From Paralithodes platypus (taxonomy: Eukaryota > Arthropoda > Malacostraca > Decapoda > Lithodidae), in contig CM064517.1 in the NCBI GenBank assembly GCA_032716605.1, forward strand, positions 20,477,138 to 20,541,137: DNA of 64,000 nucleotides, given 5' to 3'. Below are positions 32,374 through 44,828 of this stretch, piece after piece. The translations under genes were made by a program, and so were the position numbers. How positions within the stretch are numbered: position 1 is the first letter of the stretch; every line of letters starts with the position of its first letter. The notes below the pieces were generated by a model that saw only the letters and a list, made by a program, of their open reading frames with translations, had not been told where the DNA came from and did not search any database.

Positions 32374-32768
32374 AAGGGGGGTCGCCGTTTTTGTTTTATC
32401 TTTATCTCCTTTTCTCTCTTTTTCTGGCTTGTATCCATTCGGCTCCATTCAGCCAACTGTTTTAAGACGTTTATCCCCATCCAGGTGTCGATTTCTTCCT
32501 GACGAGCGATAGCAAGCCAGCATTGTATGGAGAAATCCGGCTTCGCCGGAGAGATTTTTCTACCGAAAAATGTACAAATTTCGCTTGCTGTCAAAGCAAA
32601 AATACATATATGCTGGCTCGCTACCGCTCGCCAGGAAAATATTGACACCTAGATAGAGATAATTAAACGTCTTAAAACAGTAGGCTGAATGGGGCCGAAT
32701 GAATACAAGCCAAAAAAAAAGAGAGAAAAGGAGAGAAAGATAAAAAAAAGCAGGTGACCCCCCCCCTT
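32374..32768 (+). mobile_element. Fold-back element F1, copy e (both ends of the GGTCACC type)
   Basis: The left end TAAGGGGGGTCGCCG and the right end GGTGACCCCCCCCCTTAA are mirror images, unlike copies a, c, d and g. Arms and core are typical. Confidence 0.85.
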
Positions 32769-32934
32769 AAAATACCTACTGTACTGTACGATACCTAGAA
32801 TTGTCCAGTTAATTTAAATATCAAGTAAGGAAAGTTTACAGATGGTACACAAATTGATCACAAACTAATTAAGATAAGAAAAACCAGTTATTTATCAGCT
32901 ATTGTTATGTCGGATTCTATCTCGGCAAACACAT

Positions 32935-33050
32935 GTCTCACTCCCTAGACTGGAACGAGACCTCACGGGCTTCACCGTTCAATGTACGGTTGAACGTACA
33001 GGGTCTCAGCGTATGCCCGAGAGGGAGTAGTTGGAATACAGAGAACAAAA
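32935..33050 (+). repeat. SINE-like 3' fragment, second copy
   Basis: The segment cacatgtctcactccctaga to gagggagtagttggaatac matches 15272-15376 and ends in an A-rich tail (aacaaaaaaaaa). Confidence 0.7.
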
Positions 33051-33222
33051 AAAAATACCGAATTAGAATACGTGAGTGGGCCAAGCAAAGACATTCTCCC
33101 TGACCAAGCCAACTCAAAGAATATGGACCTCATCCCCCAGCAGCCAGCATACCTGGAACCCCCACCCATTGATACCTACAGTCCTACACCCGTACCCAAA
33201 ATCTCACCTTTACCTGACATCC

Positions 33223-33434
33223 TATAGTCTATTTGCTGTAAGTAAGCGAGAAATCATGACCTCTATCCTCTGTAACTCCAAAAAGGCTGGAGCAAATGGG
33301 CTGTACATTTCCACACCTATTCCCTGGTTGACCCTTCCCAAATGGTAGACATATTAGCTCAATTACTCTATTCGTGTTTGAGTTACAGAGGTTATAGGTC
33401 ATGATTTCTCGCCTACTTACAGCGAATAGACTAT
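33223..33434. mobile_element. TA-flanked MITE, family D, copy 2
   Basis: TATAGTCTATTTGCTGTAAG to CTTACAGCGAATAGACTATA. The inverted arms extend about 45 bp, including ggtcatgatttctcgcctac. Closely related to 29613-29830. Confidence 0.85.
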
Positions 33435-33454
33435 AGAACATAAAGGCTCTAAGG

Positions 33455-33620
33455 TACACTCGACCATAAAACAATCTTTACACTAACGCTCTAAACATTC
33501 TGGAAGTGGGTCGAAATCTTATGATAATACCACACAGACGTATGTTTCACCCGATTAATTCCGTTCACACTAGATTATTTACAGCTCACCAGTGTAAAGA
33601 TTGTTTTTTGGTCGAGTGTA
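33455..33620. mobile_element. Mariner-like MITE
   Basis: TACACTCGACCATAAAACAA and, inverted, TTGTTTTTTGGTCGAGTGTA form terminal repeats of about 31 bp bounded by TA. 166 bp, no coding sequence. It lies 20 bp from a family D MITE. Confidence 0.8.
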
Positions 33621-33823
33621 CATGAGAGACAGGTAACCAAGCAGGACTTTCCTACCCAGACACAGCAGCTCAACAAGAAGAACAATAATCGGATACAGGT
33701 GAAGATGGAGAGATTGCTCGGTACCTCACCTGCTCCCTTGTGTGGTCCGCGTTGCAAGGATAGATAATTACGTCCACCTGTTTCTACACCTGTACACTCG
33801 TTTAGTCCACCTCTCAGAACATT

Positions 33824-34203
33824 TAAGGGAGCCCACCTCGCTTTTTTCTCTTTCTCTCCCTCTCTCTTTGGCTTGTACCCATTCGGCCCCATTCAGCCTA
33901 CTATTTTTAAGACGTTTACCCTCATCCAGGTGTCAATATTTTCCTGGCGAGCGGTAGCGAGCCAGCATATATATATTTTTGTTTTTGACAGCAACCTAAA
34001 GTTGTACATTTTTCGATAGAAAAATATCTCCTGCGAAGCAGGATTTTTCCATACAATGCTGGCTGGCTATCGCTCGCCAGGAAGAAATCTACACTTGGAT
34101 GGGGATAAACGTCTTAATACAGTTGGCTGAATGGAGCCGAATGGATACAAGCCAAAGAGAGAGGGAGAGAAAGAGAGAAAAAAGCGAGGTGGGCCCCCAT
34201 AAC
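33824..34203 (-). mobile_element. Fold-back element F1, copy f (inverted core)
   Basis: Ends TTAAGGGAGCCCACCTCGC and GCGAGGTGGGCCCCCATAA are mirror images of the GAGGTGGGC type. The core is in the opposite orientation to copy a, and its mini-palindrome reads tcctgcgaagcagga. Confidence 0.85.
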
Positions 34204-34404
34204 TTGCTGTACTGTAAGTGTCTATTTTCAGTGGATATCCATCAAATAAACAACCTTCAACATGGCACACCCAACCATCAGGCTCATGGTAATTCCCTTC
34301 ATGTAAACCGGTTTCAAACCTCATCAGTAACGAGGCTATTCCTGTTCTGAATTGTGAGGCACTAACGACCATCCTTGCCTTGATTATCTCTGCAGTAGTA
34401 CTGT

Positions 34405-34787
34405 TAAGGAGGGTCACCCACTATTTGTTTTATCTTTCTCTCCTTTTCTCTCTCTCTCTGGCTTGCATCCATTAGGCCCCATTCAGCCAACTGTTTAAGA
34501 CGTTTATCTCCATCCAGGTGTCGATTTCTTCCTGGCGAGCGATAGCGAGCCTGCATTGTATGGAGAAATCCGGCTTCGCCGGAGACAGTTTTCTATCGAA
34601 AAATGTACAAATTTAGCTTGCTGTCAAAACAAAAATAAATATATACTGGCTCGCTACCGCTCGCCAGGAAAATATTGACACCTGGATGGGGGTAAACGTC
34701 TTAAAATAGTAGGCTGAATGGAGCCAAATGGATACAAGCCAAAGAGAGAGGGAGAGAAAGAGAAAACAGCGAGGTGTGCTCCCTTAA
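34405..34787 (+). mobile_element. Fold-back element F1, copy g
   Basis: TTAAGGAGGGTCACCCAC to GAGGTGTGCTCCCTTAA, with full arms and core. Confidence 0.88.
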
Positions 34788-34909
34788 ATATATATATATA
34801 TGAAGAATGCAGGCTAGTATATCTGTTGTGTATATACTTCATAACTTTGCTGGGTGTAACGCGATCGTATTATTATCACTGATTGGTATAATTCAGAATG
34901 TCTCAGGTA

Positions 34910-35176
34910 CAGTGTTGCCAATTGAGCTTCTTTCCCGCTAGATCAAGAGGTATTTAATTCGACCTAGAGGCAAATTTCGACATCTAGCGGCATGAATTCT
35001 AGCGATATTCTGGAGATTGAGCCATTTTAAAAGCGATACTCAGAAGCTAGTGGCAATATTCTAACGATATTTTGGAGATTGAGCCATTTTAAAAGCGATA
35101 CTCAGAAGATTGTGGCATTACTCTAGCGATTTTTTGCATTTATTTACTATCTAGCAGACTTGATTTGGTAACCCTG
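34910..35176. mobile_element. hAT-like MITE with 8-bp target duplication
   Basis: CTCAGGTA occurs directly before 34910 and directly after 35176. The ends CAGTGTTGCCAA and TTGGTAACCCTG are imperfect inverted repeats with the CAG start common in hAT elements. The interior carries a partial tandem duplication of about 62 bp (ggagattgagccattttaaa twice). Confidence 0.82.
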
Positions 35177-35309
35177 CTCAGGTAGTATATTTAGAAGGCA
35201 TACTATTATACTCGTGGGCATTGTTCGCAGGCTTGGCTTGATCAAAGGTGACCGCAGAGCAGGTTTGAATTATTGGATGGCATGCAGGTTTAGTGGCGGA
35301 TGACTGAAC

Positions 35310-35384
35310 ACACACACATACAAATGCACACATACACATACACACTCATACACACACACACACGCACGCACACACACACACACA
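35310..35384. repeat. (CA)n-rich microsatellite
   Basis: Interrupted CA/CATA tract. A poly-Cys/Val frame through it is an artefact. From 35385 to 35676 nothing is assigned. Confidence 0.9.
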
Positions 35385-35676
35385 ATACGTTTCGAAATTA
35401 ATTCAGCTGTATTTTTATCTAGGCTAATGTAAAATAGTAAAAGATGGACACATTTTGTTAAGCTTATTGGTATATTAACTAAATACCGATTAACTTGACT
35501 AAATTCGCTAATGATAAAATATGTCAATAGTCTATTTTTGTTAAGCTGATGATAAATTGCCATGTTCCTATCTTGGTTACTCAGCTATTATGTAGATTTT
35601 GTAGAGAAATATGTTATTAATTATGAAAACGGGGCAATAATATGATGCAGAGACATAGCAGTATCATAGTTTTCCA

Positions 35677-36013
35677 TTAAGGGGAGATTTCCACTTGAGG
35701 GACTTTTTTCTGGACCCCTTTCTCCCTCATGTCTAGCCCCATTGCTTTTGAGATTTTAAGACGTTTGCCCCATTAGTTTAGCGATTTTAGGAATTTCCGC
35801 CCCATTCTGTAAATTTTAAGACCTTTCGTGCCATTTAGGTGTCGATTTTATCCTGGCGAGCGACAGCGAGCCTGTAATTTCAGAGTAATCGGCCTTCGGC
35901 CGGGACATTTTTCTACCGAAAAATGTACAAATTTATCATGAAAAGGGGTCAAGGGGGTGAAATTTTAAGATTGCTGGAGGAGTAGGAAACAAACTAAAAA
36001 CCTGCCCTTAAGA
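35677..36013 (+). mobile_element. Fold-back element F2, copy e
   Basis: TTAAGGGGAGATTTCC to AAAACCTGCCCTTAA. The core cggccttcggccg is at about 35891. Confidence 0.88.
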
Positions 36014-36435
36014 ATCGATAAATCAGTTGCTAAAGGATTCTATTTAGTTAGTATCAACTGGACACAAAATAGACACTATAGTGACGCTCCAGATTTCAAG
36101 CAAGAGGTTGATTACGTTGTTCGTCCATATAAATGTTTCTGCGTGAAGGGATAAGATTTTGTAGGTAGTAGGGGTAGGCAGCCCCGCCCAGGGAAGTACT
36201 ACCGCCAAGGTTTCGGGAGACTCAGGGAATAGCCTGAATTCCATTTTCTCTCCCAGGCCTTGGTAGCTGGATACATATCTTTCTGCCTCACACATCAGGG
36301 GTATCAGGAAAACCCTCTTTATATAACATACACATCCAACTTCACAACATTGCCCTACATCGCTATCCTCTATCCATAAAACACTACTCTTCCCACTACA
36401 TATCATACATGTAACACCATACACTTACCTAATAA
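36014..36435. other. Unassigned DNA upstream of LINE-A copy 2
   Basis: About 420 bp with one 126-codon minus frame that resembles no family I know. It may be part of the 5' region of the LINE or the flank; I cannot tell. Confidence 0.4.
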
Positions 36436-36437
36436 AT

Positions 36438-37411
36438 ATGGCAGTACAATTGTTAAGAGCAAACCTGGTGGTCCCTCGGATATCCACCCCCGGCAGGGTT
36501 GGGTCATTGACACAGGGCCCTCCCGGTCGTCATCATGCGACTGTGTCGAGAGCATTGCAATGTCCCAAAGCTGCTCGTCGGTGCAGCTTTTTCTTTAGTA
36601 ATATAAGGGGACTTCACTCTAACATCAATTCTGTACACCAATTTCTTCAAGCAGAATCCCCTACTCTCCTTTTTTTGACAGAGACTCAAGTAACATCCAC
36701 ATCTGACACGTCTAGATTTAATTTTCCAGATAATCAACTGCTCCAAATTTTCAGACCTAAAGGAGGTGTATGTTGCTTCGCAAAATCTGAAATTGCCCTA
36801 GAGGAGGTTACTAGTTTCAATTGTCCCTATTTTGATTATTCTATATACAAATTAATTTCTGCTGGTAAATTTAAATACATATGTTGCATCTACCGTTCCC
36901 CAAATACTCCTCCAGAGCAAAGTCTTTTGATTATCTGTCCTCACAACTCAGTGTCCTCAACTTAAATGCTTCTTCTGAAATCACTGTGTTGGGTGATTTT
37001 AATGTCCATAATGTTGAATGGCTCACTCATTCAGCCAGGACTGATGATGCTGGTCTTGAATGTGAGCTATTTGCAGACTCATTTAATCTCACTCAACTAG
37101 TCAACCAACCCACCCGTGTACCAGATAATCCTAATCATAATTCCCACCTACTGGACTTATTTTTAACAACCAATTCAGAAAATTATGATATTACAGTGAG
37201 GTCCCCGCTTGGATCTTCTGATTACTGTCTGATCCAGGCCACCTGTCTATCACCTACCACACCTTCCCACTCTGAACCTGTTTTGGTGACTAAATGGCAT
37301 TACGATAGGGCAGACTGGGAGGGTCTTCAAGGTTTCTTTATTGATATTCCCTGGACCTCTTTCTTTTCTAATGATGCACACTCCACCTTGACCACATACA
37401 AGATTTTGTAA
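36438..37411 (+). pseudogene. LINE-A endonuclease ORF, one-base frameshift
   Basis: The frame opens at 36438 and carries NIRGLHSN, LTETQ, YRSPNTPPEQSL. Copy 1 has one more T at the position near 36926, and here the frame passes to that of 36881-37411, which holds LGDFNVHNVEWL. The catalytic SDH of copy 1 reads SSDYCLIQAT, i.e. the active-site His is replaced by Tyr. The frame ends at 37411, just before the RT frame begins. Confidence 0.87.
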
Positions 37412-37419
37412 AAATTGGA

Positions 37420-39409
37420 ATGGAAACTTTTTTTCTTCATCAAAAGTACAGTAAAAGATTTAATTCACCTAAATGGTTTGACCATAATTGTGCTAGAGTA
37501 ACTGAACAAAAAGCAATAGCCTACAATGCATACACAAGACCAAAAACACATGAAGCCTTTAATTACTTTAGAAACATCAGAAATCATGCCAAAACTGTAT
37601 TTAACCTAACTAAATCAAACTTTCTCCACAAGCAGGCAAATAAACTTCTAAATAATCCAAATGATAACAAAATATTTTGGTCTACTCTTAACTCATTCAA
37701 ATCCAACTTCACTACTGCTTCATCCATTCCACCATTAAAATCTCCGACTGGCAATCTTGTAAGTGACCCACGAGGTAAAGCTAACCTTCTTGCGGATATT
37801 TTCTCCACCAACTCAACCTTAGATGAAATAAATCAAGATGTCCCTGTACTTAATTTTAATTCGCCTGAAATTCCCTCACTTAATATCCACACCAGACATG
37901 TCAAAACTATTTTGCAGAATCTCTCAGTAGATAAGGCTCCTGGTCCAGATGAAATTCCTCCAATAGTACTTAAGAATTGCTCCTTGGTGCTCGCTCCTGT
38001 ATTGGCAAAATTTTTCCGTCTGTGTACTCATACCTCATGCTTCCCAGTACCCTGGAAAGAAGCAAACATCCATCCAGTTCCTAAAAAAGGTGCCTCTTCA
38101 GATCCATCAAACTACAGACCAATAGCTATAACTTCCACTCTTGGTAAAGTCTTTGAAATTATATTAAATAATCACATAATTAAGCATCTTGAGAATAATA
38201 AATTAATCAGTGATAGGCAATATGGTTTTAGACGATGTCGATCAACTGCAGAAATTTTTTGCCTTCTTACGCATCAAATCAACCAAGCTACAGACCAACA
38301 TGGTGAAACACATACAATAGCACTGGATATATCAAAGGCATTTGATAGAGTCTGGCATCAATCCTTATTGTCGAAGATGTCACACTACGGCCTTGCATCA
38401 TTAGTTCCACTAATTTCTTCTTATCTTCATAACAGAAAAATATGTGTAATGGTAGATGGCCTTTATTCTCAATTTCACTCAATAAATGCTGGTGTTCCCC
38501 AGGGATCAGTTTTGGCCCCAACTCTGTTCCTCATTCATATCAATGATCTCATATCTACCACTCATAATCCAATACATTCCTACGCAGATGACTCAACACT
38601 CCACAGTTCCTTCACATTTACCAATTCTTTCACCCAACCCGATCTTATAAATTCAAAAATAAACACTGCAACTTCTCTGAACCAGGACCTTTCTAGAATT
38701 AATGAATGGGGACAAAAGAATCTAGTTTCCTTTAATGCACAGAAAACCAAGTACATTCAATTTTCTAACCGACAGAATCTCACTGACTCCCATATTTTTT
38801 AATGATGTAAATATTCCCACTTCCCCTAGTATTGACATTCTCGGTGTAACATTAACTACTAACTTGAGCTGGACACATTATGTTAGAAGCATTGCTAAGA
38901 ATGCCTCTAAAAAACTGGGACTCCTGTACAGAGTTCGAGAATTCTTCACTGACGAGCAGTTGGCCGTAATATATAAAAGTCATGTGCGTTCTCAGATGGA
39001 TTACTGTTCACCTCTGTGGGGTGGAAGTGGAGTGGTTGCATTGAGGCAGTTGGACAAAATTCAAAATAAAGCTATTAGATTAATCAATAACCCTGCAATC
39101 ACACAGGACCTTCCTACATTATCCATACGAAGAAACGTTGCATCCCTTGCATTATTCTACAGATATTTTCACAGCAATTGTTCCGAGGAACTTGATTCAA
39201 TTGTGCCGCCTCTCCACATCTTTCCCCGTAGAACTAGGGCAGCTGAGAGCGCCCATGAATTTACACTTTCTCCTCCACAATGCAGAACTTCTGCTTATCA
39301 GAATTCATTTATCCCCAGAATTATCTTTGGAATTCACTTCCCTCGAATTGCTTTCCACAAACTTACAATCTACAAATGTTTAAATCCAGTTGTTACAAAT
39401 ATTTTATGA
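37420..39409 (+). pseudogene. LINE-A reverse transcriptase, frameshifted near its C-terminus
   Basis: The 460-residue frame 37420-38802 contains the RT motifs (KAPGPDEIPPIVL, LDISKAFDRVWH, NAGVPQGSVLAPTLF, HSYADDSTLHS). A two-base deletion relative to copy 1 in a T-run near 38797 moves the rest to the frame of 38735-39409, which carries MDYCSPLWGGSG and LSIRRNVASLALFYRYF. A further small rearrangement lies near 39320. The RT core is intact but the C-terminal domain is not in frame. Confidence 0.88.
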
Positions 39410-39505
39410 ATGGAGGATGCCTTTAGGCACATGGACCTTTTTGTTTTATCTGTGTTTTTCCTTCCTCCGTTCATTGTCTCTTAAAAGAAAAAAAAAAGAG
39501 AAAAA

Positions 39506-39839
39506 GGGGAAGATATCCACTTGAGGGATTTTTTTCTTGACTCCTTTCTCCCTCATGTTTAGCCCCATTGCGTTTTCTAATTTTAAGACGTTCGCCCCAT
39601 TATTTTGACGATTTTAAGAACTTTCGACCCATTTCTGTCAATTTTAAGACCTTTCGTGCCATTTAGGTGTCGATTTTATCCTGGCGAGCGATAGCGAGCC
39701 TGTTATTTAAGAGGAACCGGCTTTCAGCCGGGACATTTTTCTACCGAAAAATTTACAAATTTATCTTGAAAGGGGCTCAAGGGGGTGTAATCTTAAGCTT
39801 GATGGATATCTAGAGACCAAACTAAAAACCTCCCCTTAA
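39506..39839 (+). mobile_element. Fold-back element F2, copy f
   Basis: Directly follows the LINE-A tail (left end gggaagatatccacttgagg, TTAA lost) and ends AAAACCTCCCCTTAA. Confidence 0.82.
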
Positions 39840-39958
39840 TGAACACTAATGATAAACCTGAAGAACAATTTGTGATGAATTTTTCCCATTCCACTCCACC
39901 ACAAGCAGCCGAGGGAGGATCAATGGCTCTACTATTGCTTGATTTCAGTTGCTTCCCT

Positions 39959-40294
39959 TTAAGGGGAGATTTCCACTTGAGGGATTGTTTTCTGGATCCC
40001 TTTCTCCCTCATGTTTAGCCCCATTGCTTTTGAGATTTTAAGACTTTCGCCCCATTAGTTTGCCGATCTTACGAACTTTTGCCCCATTTCTGTCAATTTT
40101 AAGACCTCTCGTGCCAATTAGGTGTCGATTTTTTCCTGGCGAGCGATAGCGAGCCTGTAATTTAAGCGGAACCGGCCTTCGGCCGGGAAATTTTTCTACC
40201 GAAAAATGTACAAATTTATCTTGAAAGGGGGTCTAGGGGGTGTAATCGTAAGCTTGACGGAAATCTAGGGAAAAAACTAAAAACCTCCCCTTAA
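39959..40294 (+). mobile_element. Fold-back element F2, copy g
   Basis: TTTAAGGGGAGATTTCC to AAAACCTCCCCTTAA, with the usual core. Only about 120 bp separate it from copy f. Confidence 0.88.
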
Positions 40295-40510
40295 TTTCAC
40301 ACACTGAAGGGTGGGTTAGCCAAAGCAAACTATTCTATTCTATTCTATATATCCAGGCCCAATCCACACTTTTCATATTTTTTTATTTTTTATTTTTTAT
40401 TTTTTTAAACAGAGCCAAAATAGGGATAACTCCACAGAAAACAATGAACGCACAAAAACCAAAATACAAATGCAGACACTACACAATTATAAATACAGTA
40501 CAATCTTTGA

Positions 40511-43500
40511 TACAGTGGGACGTATTACATAGCCGTACAGTATATATATAGTGGGACGTATTACATAGCCGTACAGTATATATATAGTGGAACGTATTAC
40601 ATAGCCGTACAGTATATATATAGTGGGACGTATTACATAGCCGTACATAGATATTACATAGCCGTACAGTATATATATAGTGGGACGTATTACATAGCCG
40701 TACAGTATATATATATAGTGGGACGTATTACATAGCCGTACAGTATATATATAGTGGGACGTATTACATAGCCGTACAGTATATATAGTGGGACGTATTA
40801 CATAGCCGTACAGTATATATATAGTGGGACGTATTACATAGCCGTACAGTATATATATAGTGGGACGTATTACATAGCCGTACAGTATATATATAGTGGG
40901 ACGTATTACATAGCCGTACAGTATATATAGTGGGACGTATTACATAGCCGTACAGTATATATATAGTGGGACGTATTACATAGCCGTACAGTATATATAT
41001 AGTGGGACGTATTACATAGCCGTACAGTATATATATAGTGGGACGTATTACATAGCCGTACAGTATATATATAGTGGGACGTATTACATAGCCGTACAGT
41101 ATATATAGTGGGACGTATTACATAGCCGTACAGTATATATATAGTGGGACGTATTACATAGCCGTACAGTATATATATAGTGGGACGTATTACATAGCCG
41201 TACAGTATATATATAGTGGGACGTATTACATAGCCGTACAGTATATATATAGTGGGACGTATTACATAGCCGTACAGTATATATATAGTGGGACGTATTA
41301 CATAGCCGTACAGTATATATATAGTGGGACGTATTACATAGCCGTACAGTATATATATAGTGGGACGTATTACATAGCCGTACAGTATATATAGTGGGAC
41401 GTATTACATAGCCGTACAGTATATATATAGTGGGACGTATTACATAGCCGTACAGTATATATATAGTGGGACGTATTACATAGCCGTACAGTATATATAT
41501 AGTGGGACGTATTACATAGCCGTACAGTATATATATAGTGGGACGTATTACATAGCCGTACAGTATATATATAGTGGGACGTATTACATAGCCGTACAGT
41601 ATATATATAGTGGGACGTATTACATAGCCGTACAGTATATATATAGTGGGACGTATTACATAGCCGTACAGTATATATATAGTGGGACGTATTACATAGC
41701 CGTACAGTATATATATAGTGGGACGTATTACATAGCCGTACAGTATATATATATAGTGGGACGTATTACATAGCCGTACAGTATATATATATAGTGGGAC
41801 GTATTACATAGCCATACAGTATATAGTGACGTATTACATAGCCGTACAGTATATATATAGTGGGACGTATTACATAGCCGTACAGTATATATATATAGTG
41901 GGACGTATTACATAGCCGTACAGTATATATATAGTGGGACGTATTACATAGCCGTACAGTATATATAGTGGGACGTATTACATAGCCGTACAGTATATAT
42001 ATAGTGGGACGTATTACATAGCCGTACAGTATATATATAGTGGGACGTATTACATAGCCGTACAGTATATATATATAGTGGGACGTATTAGCCGTACAGT
42101 ATATATATATAGTGGGACGTATTACATAGCCATACAGTATATATATAGTGGGACGTATTACATAGCCGTACAGTATATATATAGTGGGACGTATTACATA
42201 GCCGTACAGTATATATATAGTGGGACGTATTACATAGCCGTACAGTATATATATAGTGGGACGTATTACATAGCCGTACAGTATATATACAGTGGGACGT
42301 ATTACATAGCCGTACAGTATATAGTGGGACGTATTACATAGCCGTACAGTATATATAGTGGGACGTATTACATACCGTACAGTATATATATATAGTGGGA
42401 CGTATTACATAGCCATACAGTATATACAGTGGGACGTATTAGATAGCCGTACAGTATATATATAGTGGGACGTATTACATACCGTACAGTATATATATAT
42501 AGTGGGACGTATTACATAGCCGTACAGTATATATATAGTGGGACGTATTACATAGCCGTACAGTATATAGTCAGTGGGACGTATTACATAGCAGTACAGT
42601 ATATATATAGTGGGACGTATTACATAGCCGTACAGTATATATATAGTGGGACGTATTACATAGCCGTACAGTATATATATATAGTGGGACGTATTACATA
42701 GCCGTACAGTATATATATAGTGGGACGTATTACATAGCCGTACAGTATATATATGGGACGTATTACATAGCCGTACAGTATATATACAGTGGGACGTATA
42801 CATAGCCGTACAGTATATATAGTGGGACGTATTACATAGCCGTACAGTATATATACAGTGGGACGTATTACATAGCCGTACAGTATATATATAGTGGGAC
42901 GTATTACATAGCCGTACAGTATATATATATAGTGGGACGTATTACATAGCCGTACATATATATATTAGTGGACTATTACATAGCCATACAGTATATATAG
43001 TGGGAGTATACATAGCCGTACAGTTATATATAGTGGGACGTATTACATAGCCGTACAGTATATATAGTGGGACGTATTACATAGCCGTACAGTATATATA
43101 GTGAGAGGTATTACATAGCCGTACAGTAGGTATACAGTGGGACGTATTACATAGCCGTACAGTATATATATAGTGGGACGTATTACATAGCCGTACAGTA
43201 TATATATAGTGGGACGTATTACATAGCCGTACAGTATATATTAGTGGGACGTATTACATAGCCGTACAGTATATATATATAGTGGGACGTATTACATAGC
43301 CATACAGTATATATATAGTGGGACGTATTACATAGCCGTACAGTATATACAGTGGGACGTATTACATAGCCGTTTATATATTGACGTATTACATACCTAT
43401 ATATAGTGGGACGTATTACATAGCCGTACAGTATATATAGTGGGACGTATTACATAGCCGTACAGTATATATATAGTGGGACGTATTACCAGCCGTACAG

Positions 43501-43650
43501 TATATATATAGTGGGACGTATTACATAGCCGTACAGTATATATATAGTGGGACGTATTACATAGCCGTACAGTATATATATAGTGGGACGTATTACATAG
43601 CCGTACAGTATATATACAGTGGGACGTATTACATAGCCGTACAGTATATA
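40511..43650. repeat. 36-bp satellite array, about 85 copies
   Basis: The unit contains gtgggacgtattacatagcc and gtacagtatatatata. Most spacings are 34-38 bp because the TA run varies. Units become more diverged near 42950-43400. Because 36 is a multiple of three, several repetitive frames stay open (GTYYIAVQ-type on +, ILYGYVIRPT-type on -); none is a gene. Confidence 0.97.
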
Positions 43651-43698
43651 CCCCGAACTAACTACAGGGAACCCAACACCCAAGATTATGAACATATC

Positions 43699-43982
43699 TT
43701 AAGGGGAGGTTTTTAGTTTGGTCACTAGATATCCATCAAGCTTTAGATTACACCCCTTAGAACCCCTTTCAAGATAAATGTGTATATTTTTCGGTAGAAA
43801 AATGTCCCGGCTGAAGGCCGGTTCCTCTTAAAATTACAGGCTCGCTAACGCTCGCCAGGAGAAAATCGACACCTAAATGGCGAAAGGTGTCAAAATCGCC
43901 AACTAATGGACCGGACGTATAAAAACCTCAAAACTAATATGGTTAAACACGAGGGAGAAAGGGGCCCAGATCTCCCCTTAAA
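43699..43982 (-). mobile_element. Fold-back element F2, copy h
   Basis: TTAAGGGGAGGTTTTTAG to CAGATCTCCCCTTAA, with the core inverted relative to copies e-g. Confidence 0.85.
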
Positions 43983-44012
43983 AAGGTGAAGACGCAATCA
44001 AACGCGCACATA

Positions 44013-44424
44013 ATGGTGGCATAGGTGATCATGGAAGTATAATAGGGGTCGATGCTCAGATAATGAGGGTAGTGGTGGCATAGGTGATCATGGAAGTATA
44101 ATAGGGGTCGATGCTCAGGTAATGAGGGTAGTGGTGGCATAGGTGATCATGGAAGTATAATAGGGGTCGATGCTCAGGTAATGAGGGTAGTGGTGGCATA
44201 GGTGATCATGGAAGTATAGGGGTCGATGCTCAGTAATGAGGTAGTGGTGGCATAGGTGATCATGAAGTATAATAGGGTCGATGCTCAGGTATGAGAGTAG
44301 TGGTGGCATAGGTGATCATGGAAGTATAATAGGGGTCGATGCTCAGGTAATGAGGGTAGTGGTGGCATAGGTGATCATGGAAGTATAATAGGGGTCGATG
44401 CTCAGGTAATGAGGGTAGTGGTGG
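44013..44424. repeat. 59-bp tandem repeat, seven copies
   Basis: The unit contains ggtgatcatggaagtataat and cgatgctcaggtaatgaggg. One copy near 44217-44290 has several short deletions. From 44425 to 44626 nothing is assigned. Confidence 0.95.
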
Positions 44425-44626
44425 GATAATGATGGTCTTGGGCGGTTGTGGTGATGGGGGAGGATCAATAAATAATTGATGGGGATGGTTTGGTGATGAT
44501 GGCAGGTTCTCACTCGGGATAATTCATAGTCTCCGCATCTTTTTTGCACTATTTTTTCAGCAGTGGTTTGTGGCTATTGTTACGACTGACAGTAGCGGTT
44601 TCTAGTCCTTGGTATAACACAGACAA

Positions 44627-44828
44627 TTAACCCTTTGAAGCTCTGATGCGTTTTAGCAGTTTATTTTGGCTATCATTAGACTATTTTATGCAGCCTAGGA
44701 AGTATTTGTGGGTATTAAAAGGGTAAATACTGTCTCAATAAACCCTATACCATTACTAATCTGAATAAAATCGTCTAATCGTAGCCAGAAACAGAACAGA
44801 AACGCGTATTGGAGCTTGAAAGGGTTAA
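44627..44828. mobile_element. TTAA-flanked MITE family B, diverged copy
   Basis: TTAACCCTTTGAAGC to GCTTGAAAGGGTTAA, about 200 bp, with a diverged family B interior (attagactattttatgcagc). Confidence 0.78.

Larger units (their letters stand above)
36436..39500 (+). mobile_element. LINE family A copy 2, endonuclease start to 3' end
   Basis: This is the longer of the two copies. It includes the N-terminal endonuclease motif NIRGLHSNINSVHQFL and LLFLTETQVTS, absent from copy 1, and has no SINE insertion. The 3' end is the same as copy 1 (stop near 39425, then an A-rich tail at 39484-39500). The true 5' end may lie upstream of 36436. Confidence 0.88.

Noticed and set aside
33575..33760. Hydrophobic minus-strand stretch (IRLLFFLLSCCVWVG) as the missing signal-peptide exon
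   Set aside because: There is no Met in a suitable position, and the nearby CTG/GTGAGC donor would end the frame in phase 0, not the phase 1 needed by exon 32275. It also overlaps a mariner-like MITE.
40511..43650. CRISPR-like appearance of regular 36-bp repeats (also the 29-, 31- and 35-bp arrays)
   Set aside because: There are no unique spacers; the whole unit is repeated. No cas-like gene exists and the genome is animal.
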